Of a stretch of DNA of 64,000 bases, positions 57,440 through 64,000 are shown piece after piece. Under the pieces are notes generated by a model, which worked only from the letters and a program-made list of their open reading frames with translations, was not told the DNA's origin and made no database searches. How positions within the stretch are numbered: the stretch's first letter is position 1; the number at the start of each line of letters is the position of its first letter. The DNA comes from Ichthyophis bannanicus (lineage: Eukaryota; Chordata; Amphibia; Gymnophiona; Ichthyophiidae): positions 154,913,532 through 154,977,531 of the forward strand of contig CM066041.1 in NCBI GenBank assembly GCA_033557465.1, written 5' to 3'. The translations under genes were made by a program, and so were the position numbers.

Positions 57440-57690
57440 GTGATCTATGAATCATCTTCATCTTGATTCCACCAAATCAGCAGCCATCAGTTTCAGTTTC
57501 CATACACCCTGTCCGTTGCTTGCGCTCCACATTGCCTCCACTCCTGTTCCTCTTCTCCATTCTCTCCGGTACCTGAGTGTCCTGCTGGACTCTTCTTCCT
57601 CTTTCCATGATCATGTGACAACCCTGGTCCAACGTTCCTTCTTTTTTCTCCGACAGGTTTGTGCGGTCCGTCCCTTCCTCACAACCTCCT
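57440..57690 (+). mobile_element. L2 LINE, left half (outer layer of nest)
   Basis: Frame 57447-57695 has 'LRYLSVLLDSSSSFHDHV' and ends 'VRPFLTT'. The coding text continues at 62968 in the same frame after the CR1 is skipped (right half begins 'SLTTLLLLLVISRLDYLNG'). Confidence 0.8.
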
Positions 57691-57691
57691 C

Positions 57692-57783
57692 ATAAGAACA
57701 TAAGATATGCCATACTGGGTCAGACTAAGGTCCATCAAGCCCAGTATCCTGTTTCCAGCAGTGGCCAATCTAGGTCATATATA
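57692..57783 (-). mobile_element. CR1 LINE 3' end, left part (layer 2)
   Basis: 'gccatactgggtcagactaa' to 'ccaatctaggtca', matching 41163-41235. It continues at 62496. Confidence 0.85.
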
Positions 57784-57984
57784 CTGTGGCACTGCAGACC
57801 AGCTGCAGGCAGAAGGAAAGGTTTTAAACACAGGAAAAAGAGGTAAAGACGAGCTGCAGCATCATGAGGAGCCACATAGAGGGAGCCAGAGAAACCTCTG
57901 GAGGTCTGAAGAACCACGCCTTAGAGCCAATGATGTAATTCCAGCCAACACCCAATGCAGAAAGGGAAGAACTCCTCTTAAATG

Positions 57985-58165
57985 CTCAGATGACTGGAGG
58001 AAGTCAGAGAGGCAAGGAGAGTGGCAAAAAGACTCTGATTCAGACTCCGGTTGGAGAGAAAGAGAGAGACAAGGAGAGTGGCAAAGAGACCGGTACGGAG
58101 AAGGAGGTTGGCGAGAAAGAGAAAGACAAGGAGATTGGCAGACAGCTCCAGATGGGCAAGGAGAC
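57985..58165 (+). repeat. 57-bp coding-length tandem repeat in LTR-like element
   Basis: Three degenerate units of about 57 bases ('gagaggcaaggagagtggca', 'gagacaaggagagtggcaaa', 'aaagacaaggagattggcag') translate as 'ERQGEWQ'-like 19-residue repeats inside the open frame 57707-58453. The upstream part of that frame crosses CR1 text and is not a gene start. Confidence 0.7.
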
Positions 58166-59059
58166 TGTCACGGAGTCTTGCAGGAAGTTCCAGTTCCAGA
58201 TTTTTACAGATATCTGGAGGATCCAGGGAGAGGAGTCCTGATCAAGGGATCCGGCCTAGCTAGGGTTACCAACTTTTTCACCGAGAAAAACCCGACACCT
58301 ATGGCTCGCCATACTCCACCCATTCTCTGCCCTTGGTCCACCCCTGCCCCACCCCCAGGTCCACCCCTGCCCCGCCCCCAGTCCCACCCCTGCCCCGCCC
58401 CAGCCCCACCCACCCTGCACTCCAGCCCCACCCACAAAAATTACCGAGCATAAGTGTAGGCTAACTCCCTTGGTCAGATAATAATTAAACTGGGAACCCC
58501 AAAAGCCAAACATGAAATGTACAACACTGGAGAAATAAAACTATAAAGTAATTTCCTCTTGCACTAAACAAAAACGCAAAGATGTTAGCAATACACACTT
58601 CCCAGACCAGACATATTCCAGTTAATAAATTCAAAATAAAAAGTATTTTTCTACCTTCTGTCTGGCCTTTTATTTTTCAGCTGCAATTGCTCCAGTCACT
58701 TTCTTCTGGTTTCTTCATGTCTTCTGTGAGCTATCCATTTGTCCTTTCCTCTCTTTTAGATGTTTTCCAATCTCTCTCTATATCTGCTTTAACATACTGA
58801 TCATTTCCCTTTTGCTCTTTCCCCCATTTCTTTCCTTATTCCTTTATCATCCACTCAAATTTCACCCTTCCATTCTCAATCCCCTCTTACTCTCCCAATA
58901 CCCGGCCCATCATAGACTTTTCTTCCACACAAAATATCTATCTTTTCCCCTCTCCATTCTCATTCCCCATCCCCATACCCTTCTAGTCCTTCCCCAAAAT
59001 CAAATCCCTTCTAGTTCTAGACCCATCCAGCATCCACTCCCTTCTAGTCCCATTCTCCC

Positions 59060-59720
59060 ATGCCCCCACATCAGCCCATTTCCAGTCCTAGCCCCACATA
59101 TGCTCTTTTCCAGTTCCATTCCAGCCCCCCATCAGCCAATTTCCAATCCTAGCCCCCGTCAGCCCATTTCAAGTCCTATTCCAGCTCTTCATCAGCCCAT
59201 TTCCAGTGCTAACCCTCCCATCACAGGCCATTTCCAGGCCTTGCCCCCCCCCCCCCAAATCACAGCTCATTTCCAGTCCAAGTCCCCCCATCACAGCCTC
59301 TTTCCAGTCCTAGCCCCCCCACCATCAAAGCCCATTTTGCAGTTCTAGTCCCCTCCACCATCACAGCCCATTTCCAGTCCAAGTCCCCTCCCAACCATCA
59401 CAGCCTATCTGCAGTCCTAGCCCCCCTAATCACAGCCTATTTCCAGTCCAAGTTCACCCTCCCCCCACCATAGCCCAATTCCAGTCCAGCCCCCCCCCCA
59501 TAGCCCATTTCCAGTCCAGGTACACCCCCACCCCATAGCCCAATTCCAGTCTAGGTCCCCCCCATAGTCCATTTCCAGTCCAGGTCCCCCCCATAGTCCA
59601 TTTCCAGTCCAAGTACACCCCCCCATAGCTCAATTCCAGTCCAGTCCCCCCCCCATAGCCTATTTCCAGTCCAGGTCCCCCCAAAGCCCATTCCCAGTCC
59701 AGCTACACGCCATCACAGCC
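59060..59720. repeat. Minisatellite, unit about 30 bp
   Basis: More than fifteen units of 'cccatttccagtcc' plus a C-run and 'atcacag'. The same unit occurs once in the 17048-17930 hAT (17430-17452), suggesting expansion after divergence. Frames here are artefacts. Confidence 0.85.
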
Positions 59721-59869
59721 CCCCCAGTCGTTGGCCTCCCCCCCATCAAAGCCCATTTGTAGTCCTAGCCTCCCCCCCCCCATCACAGCCCATCCAGTCC
59801 TTGGCCTCCCCCCACCCCCCTCCGGCCTCCCCCGGCCGGCCCTGTGGCTGTTTGAGGTGCTTCAGAGGG

Positions 59870-60110
59870 AGCCGGGGAAGCCCACGCGAGGCCCCGGCTC
59901 CCTCTGTACAACCGCCAGCATGAAGATCCTTTTCCTTCACGCTGGCGGTTGTTTCTGTGAAGCCGCAAATGCTGGGAAAGGTTAAAGGGCATTGCCTTTA
60001 ACCTTTCCTAGCAATCGCGGCTTCACAGAAACAGCCACTAGCGTGAAGGAAAAAGATCTTCACGCTGGCGATTGTACAGAGGGAGCCGGGGCCTCGCACA
60101 GGCTTCCCTG
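59870..60110. repeat. Palindrome, arms about 115 bp
   Basis: Arms with 'agagggagccggg' and 'cttcacgctggcggttgt' fold around 'ttaaagggcattgcctttaa' near 59988. Confidence 0.9.
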
Positions 60111-60439
60111 GCTCCCTCCCCCGCGGACTTCGGGAGTCAGGAGAAAAGCCGTTTTTTTGCTCTGGCCGCTCCCGATCTTGCGGCCAGAGCAAAAAAACGG
60201 CTTTTCCATGGCCGGTTTTACATCTCTGCTGGCAGCCGGCCTGGCCATGGGAAAAACCGGCCGGTTGACAACCCTATTCCAGCCACCTCCTCCCCACCTT
60301 TCAGCTCTCTTCCAGCCCTCACTTTCCACCTGTCAGTCCCTTTTGCCACCTCTTTCCCCTTGCAGCCGCCGCTCCTGCTTCTTACAGGGCAGCGGCTGCA
60401 ATAAAGTTAAGATAAAAATAAATTTAAACCTGTGTGGAG

Positions 60440-60945
60440 CCTTATCCCCCCCCCCCATTACAGCTTCATTTTCCCTCCCCAGTGCAGCTTCACCCCCCCT
60501 AGTACAGCTTTACCTCCCCCCCCAGTGCAGCTTCACCCCCCCAGAACATCTTCACCTCTCCCCCCCAGTGCAGCTTAACCCCCTCCTCAGTGCAGCTTAA
60601 CCCCCTGTTCAGCTTAACCTCCCCAGTGCAGCTTAAACCCCCGCCATGCAGCTTAACCCCCCCATGGAGCTTAACCACCCCATGCAGCTCAAACCCCCCC
60701 ATGCAGCTTAACACCCCCCTCCGTGCAACTTAACCTCCCCCTTGGAGCTTAACCTCCCCATGCAGCTTAACACCCCCCTGTGAAGCTTAACCCCCCCCCC
60801 CATTCATCTTAACCCCTCCATGGAACTTAACCCCCACCCCATGGAGCTTAAACCCCTCCCCGTGCTGCTTAAACCCCCCACCCGTACTGCTTAAACTCCC
60901 CACCCCTGTGCAGCTTAACTACCTCCCCCCCCCCCCGTGCAGCCG
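60440..60945. repeat. Minisatellite, unit about 20 bp
   Basis: Units of 'gtgcagcttaacccccc' with variants 'catgcagcttaa' and 'tggagcttaac'. Confidence 0.85.
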
Positions 60946-61195
60946 CTGCTCCTGCTTCTTACTGAGCAGCAACTGCAATAAAGTTAATTTAAAAGTAAGG
61001 AAACCTGTGAGAAACCCTCAGCTCCTATGAAACTCCTTCTGCAGTGTCCCTGGCTGAAAAGGAAGTGACATCAGAGGGGCGGGCACTGCAGAAGGAGTTT
61101 CTTAGGGCTGGAAGGCCCCTCACAGGTTTCCCTACTTTTAAATTAACTTTATTGCAGCCGCTGCTCTGTAAGAAGCAGAAGCAGCGGCTGCAAGG
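60945..61195. repeat. Palindrome, arms about 115 bp
   Basis: Left arm 'gcagccgctgctcctgcttc' pairs with 'agaagcagaagcagcggctg'. The centre is near 61066 ('gaagtgacatcagagggg'), the same centre type as the 26719-27177 hAT. Confidence 0.88.
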
Positions 61196-61429
61196 GGGCC
61201 AGGACTGTGATCGCAATCGCGATCGCAATCGCAAAGCCGGTTTTCTGCTCTGGCCGCTCCGATCTCGCGGCCAGAGCAAAAAACCGGCTTTTCAATGGCC
61301 GGTTTCAGTTCTCTGCCGGCAGCCGGCCCGGCCACAGGAAAACCGGCCAGGCCGGCTGAAAACCGGCCGGTTGGCAACCCTAGGCCTAGCAGACCCAGCC
61401 AAGCCAGGTACAGAAACCTACTTTAAACA

Positions 61430-62131
61430 TTGCAAAAGAGGAAAAGATATACTTTCCAGGAGGGAAAGTTTTATAAAGAAGCTAACCCTGAAAGAAGGTG
61501 GACTATAACAGAGAGTCCCAGGCCTAACTTTAATAGGAGCCAGCAACTGTTGGAAGGAGCAACAGTGAACGGCAGTGAAAGGGGTGAAAGAAGAATTGAG
61601 AAGGGTCACTTCCAAAGCCTTGGGAGAAAGGAACCATGGCACCAGTATGCCCTGACTCCAGCAGAAGGCAGAACTAGGAACCAGAGGCCTACCTGGGCAC
61701 CTGAGAATCCAAGACCCAGCAGGCCCAAGCCTCAGCCTTCACCTCCCGGAGACCGCCTTAGAAGAAAAGGTAAATGCCAATTTTATAATGATGATTTTAC
61801 GAATGCTGTGACCCAGAAGGAGTCAGACACTAGAGCATGCTGTCCTTCCAGAGGCCTACATGAAACAAAGTACAGACCTGCAGTTAACAGGAAGCCTACT
61901 AGAGACGGAACTGTATGCAGGAGAGACTGTCCTCAGTATAAAAATATACAAAGCCAGGACTTACCTTGTAACGCTGACTATTGGCGCATCATCCAAGCGC
62001 TAGGCAGAAAGCCTGAAGGAGAGCCTCCAAACATTCTGGACTGTGAGCCCATGCAGGTAGAATACCAGGAGGACCCCTTGGACATTCCCATGGACGTTAA
62101 TTATTGCCTATCAGAAAGGATTGAGCCCTAG
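61430..62131 (+). CDS. Unidentified 233-codon open frame in LTR-like element
   Basis: I do not recognise this frame. It is charged and Pro/Arg-rich, with a central 'NPRPSRPKPQPSPPGDRLRR' stretch and five cysteines, including 'RACCPSRGL' and 'VCRRDCPQ', then an acidic C-terminus ('MQVEYQEDPLDIPMDVN'). There is no transmembrane segment, no zinc knuckle of standard spacing and no protease or RT motif. It starts soon after the inner hAT insertion (which ends at 61382) and ends 360 bases before the LTR-like boundary. Being open for 700 bases in a mixed-composition region is unusual. It may be an internal ORF of a long LTR, a captured sequence, or chance. Confidence 0.3.
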   Translation: MQKRKRYTFQEGKFYKEANPERRWTITESPRPNFNRSQQLLEGATVNGSERGERRIEKGHFQSLGRKEPWHQYALTPAEGRTRNQRPTWAPENPRPSRPKPQPSPPGDRLRRKGKCQFYNDDFTNAVTQKESDTRACCPSRGLHETKYRPAVNRKPTRDGTVCRRDCPQYKNIQSQDLPCNADYWRIIQALGRKPEGEPPNILDCEPMQVEYQEDPLDIPMDVNYCLSERIEP

Positions 62132-62495
62132 CAGAGGCATAGCTGTGGTTTGGGATAAAAGTTGGATGCTGTATTTCATTTACCTGTGCTGTGAAGTTAA
62201 CAGTGTTTTCAGTACGTGTTTTCCTTTAACCTGAAGCAAGGATATTTCTTTTCATGTGTTGTTGTATTCTGGGCTAAAGAACCTGTTTGCAAAGAGGGAA
62301 ATAAAAGCCTTACAATTTCCCTATACTCTGACTGTAAATTCTTGGGAGTGTTAGTTATACAGAAGGCTACCAGGCCTGTAGAAGCCTGGGCCCTGCAAGA
62401 GAACCAACCTCCTCCACAAACAAACTTTTCTCCTCCCTGTCCACGCCCTTCTGTCATGCCACGCCATCACCACTAGGGGGGCAGTGTGACAATAC

Positions 62496-62960
62496 CTAGC
62501 AGTTTCCCCAAAAGACACAGGTTCCACAATGCTTGTACTGGGTCAAGCATTGATATCCTGGGTCCCTTCTTAATAATGGTTTATGGACCTTTCCTCCAGG
62601 AACTTGTCCAAACCTTTTTTAAACCTAGCTACACTAACAGCCTTTACTACATCCTCCGGTAACAAATTCCAGAGTTTGATTACACATTGAGTGAAAAAAT
62701 ATTTTCTTTTATTAGTCTTAAATAGTTTACCCTGTAGCTTCATTGCATGTTCCCTAGTCTTTCTATATTCTGATAACGTAAACAATCGATCTACGTTTAC
62801 CCGTTCCTCTCCATTCATTAATTTATAGACTTCTATCATATCTCCCCTCAGCCGTCTCTTTTCTAGGTTAAAGAACCCTAACCTTTTTAGCCTTTCTTCA
62901 TAGGAGTATCCTTTCAGCCCCTTTACCATTTTGGTGGCTCTTCTCTGAACCTTTTCTAAA
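62496..62960 (-). mobile_element. CR1 LINE 3' end, right part (layer 2)
   Basis: Continues 57692-57783. Minus-strand 62570-62929 encodes the RT C-terminus with 'RLKRLGFFNLEKRRLRGD' and 'TQCVIKLWNLLPEDVVK'. It stops where L2 text resumes. Confidence 0.85.
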
Positions 62961-62965
62961 CCTCC

Positions 62966-63590
62966 CTCACAACTCTCCTTCTTTTGCTGGTCATCTCAAG
63001 ATTGGACTACTTAAATGGTGTACTTGCAGGCCTTCCTCATTATCAACTACATCGCCTACAGCTTATATAAAATAGTGCTGCACGTGTTCTCACTCGCTCC
63101 TCTCGTCATGACTATGTCTCCCCTCTCCTAATTCATCTGCACTGGCTCCCTCTTCAATACCGTATCAGCTATAAAATTCTTATTACTGTTCACAAAGCTC
63201 TTTACACTGGGACTCCACAGTATTTATCTGATCTGCTCCAGCTTCATACCCCCCACTGCCTCCTCAGAGCCATCCATGTCAACCATCTGGTCCTCCCTGT
63301 GGCCACCAAGGCACATCTTAAACAGACTCGGAAGTCAGCCATCTTTTACCTGGGTCCTGCATTATGGAACTCTCTACCTCCTATTCTCCGCTATGAAACC
63401 ACTTTTGTCAAATTCAAAGCACTGCTGAAGACACACCTTTTTCAGATTGCCTTTGACCTCTACCACAGTAGTTCTCAGCAAGTCACCCCCTTCCCCTCTG
63501 ATCTAAGACACCCTCTAGACCTTCTCGACCCTCTATAATTTCTGTCCTCTTCTGTCCTGTCAAAACTCTGGTATTCCTTTCAAAAGGTAC
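62966..63590 (+). mobile_element. L2 LINE, right half (outer layer of nest)
   Basis: Encodes the L2 C-terminal RT: 'LIHLHWLPLQYRISYKIL' near 63130 and 'LGPALWNSLPPILRYETT' in 63299-63538. 'cctcacaac' at the junction repeats the text at 57678-57688, a target duplication of the CR1 insertion. Confidence 0.85.
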
Positions 63591-63594
63591 AGGT

Positions 63595-63990
63595 AAATGG
63601 AGCTTGGGGCAGTTTCTCCAAATTGGTTAGTTTTGCACATACCATGATAGTCATGAGCCTCACTTCTAAGCCAGGATATGTGGAGTATGATCTCTGTCTC
63701 TCAAATTTACTGCTAATTCTCAGTGCAGTAATTGTATTTTGTCAAAGTGAGCTTCCTTCTGGAGTTTGTAAGATATAGCAGGTATGGGTAGTTTATCAAG
63801 ATGTATTTGGAAGATTTTCTTTATCAAGCCTGTGGCTCCCAATACAATGTGAAATATTTCTGTATCTTTCTGCCACATTTTCTTGGTCTCTGACTGCATT
63901 TCTTGGTACTTCAGGATTGTCTGCCTCTCCACGCGATTCACAGAATAATCACTTGGAACTGACACCTCAGTTATCAATACCATTCTGGTG
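63595..63990 (-). mobile_element. R4/Rex6-like LINE C-terminus and 3' UTR, copy 3
   Basis: Minus-strand 63720-63983 has 'VLITEVSVPSDYSVNRVERQ' and 'HIVLGATGLIKK', the C-terminal end of R4-like ORFs. 63600-63700 is the complement of the copy-1 3' UTR (26690-27290 minus its hAT). It continues past the window edge or is truncated. Confidence 0.75.
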
Positions 63991-64000
63991 TTTTTCTCCT

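Larger units (their letters stand above)
58261..61382. mobile_element. Non-autonomous hAT, 3.1 kb, innermost layer of nest
   Basis: Ends 'tagggttaccaac' and 'gttggcaaccct(a)' are inverted, flanked by identical 8-bp 'ggcctagc' (58253-58260 and 61383-61390). No transposase. Modules in order: tandem 'ccaccccTGCCCC' (58318-58432); a conserved block (58482-58722) shared with 17157-17395; a 'cccatttccagtcc' minisatellite (59060-59720); palindrome 59870-60110; end-like module 60131-60274; a 'gtgcagcttaacccc' minisatellite (60440-60945); palindrome 60945-61195; end module 61238-61382. Confidence 0.88.
57785..62491. mobile_element. LTR-like insertion (layer 3), about 1.58 kb without its own insert
   Basis: Begins 'tgtggcactgc' and ends 'gcagtgtgaca', TG...CA with imperfect inverted ends, flanked by 4-bp 'atac' (57781-57784 and 62492-62495). 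A polyadenylation signal 'aataaa' lies at about 62301. It looks like a solo LTR of a retroelement, with no internal domain, RT or gag. It holds a tandem repeat of about 19 codons in 57990-58160 and an open frame at 61430-62131. A non-autonomous element of another class is possible. Confidence 0.5.

Noticed and set aside
57707..58453. 248-codon frame as a host gene
   Set aside because: Its first part is CR1 3'-end text and its last part is hAT sequence; only the middle belongs to the LTR-like insertion.
59426..59684. Gly/Trp-rich minus-strand frames resembling repeat proteins
   Set aside because: Generated by the 'cccatttccagtcc' minisatellite in the complement.
1..64000. CRISPR arrays, bacterial operons, rRNA genes
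   Set aside because: The window is vertebrate in character; regular repeats are minisatellites without spacer structure, and I recognise no rRNA or complete tRNA gene.

Overview
This window looks like intronic or intergenic DNA from a large, repeat-rich vertebrate genome. I see no operons, ribosome sites or dense coding. The mix of elements is CR1, L2, R4/Rex6-like and L1-like LINEs, a Penelope-like element, DIRS tyrosine-recombinase retrotransposons, Tc1, many hAT-type non-autonomous elements, and LINE tails ending in (AAAT)n. This suggests an amphibian. I favour a caecilian because the CR1 3' end (motif 'gccatactgggtcag') resembles caecilian repeats I remember, but that is recollection, not a search.

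Only one piece of a host protein-coding gene is supported: a 104-nt exon at 14917-15020 on the minus strand. It encodes part of a cysteine-rich EGF/laminin-EGF-like repeat and has good splice sites. Most other long open frames are transposon remnants, shadows of them, or low-complexity tracts.

Layout: 1-690, diverged 458-bp tandem duplication; 729-1340, pyrimidine-rich tract; 2830-3200, dispersed repeat; 3572-3915, hAT MITE and LINE debris; 4948-10040, nearly complete DIRS element on the minus strand with inverted termini and an internal complementary region; 10056-10560, CR1 pieces; 10727-13285, Tc1 broken by an L2 and a small insertion; 13325-13745, CR1; 14500-15020, minisatellite and EGF exon; 15555-18362, LINE tail and a MITE carrying an 883-bp hAT with a large palindrome; 18720-20495, minisatellite, dispersed repeat and the first copy of a GC-rich palindromic family; 20980-22255, L2; 22310-27340, decayed R4-like LINE with three insertions; 28020-30182, SINE-like piece, MITE and palindromic hAT; 31468-36250, MITE with L2 inside, then a long CR1 with L2 inside; 36300-37190, Penelope-like fragment; 37190-40630, second, truncated DIRS; 41137-42745, CR1; 42986-43179, complete hAT MITE; 43270-44430, CR1 ORF1 piece and minisatellite; 44440-46620, second R4-like copy; 46905-47705, L2; 48000-57320, several copies of the palindromic family, some inside L1-like LINE remnants; 57440-63590, a four-layer nest (L2 > CR1 > LTR-like > hAT); 63595-63990, third R4-like fragment.

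The genes do not work together as a pathway. The biology here is successive transposition, readable as a stratigraphy because many insertions keep target-site duplications. The strongest points are the textbook DIRS architecture, the four-layer nest, a GC-rich palindromic non-autonomous family with six copies, and hAT-type elements that share internal modules and foldback arms but have different termini.
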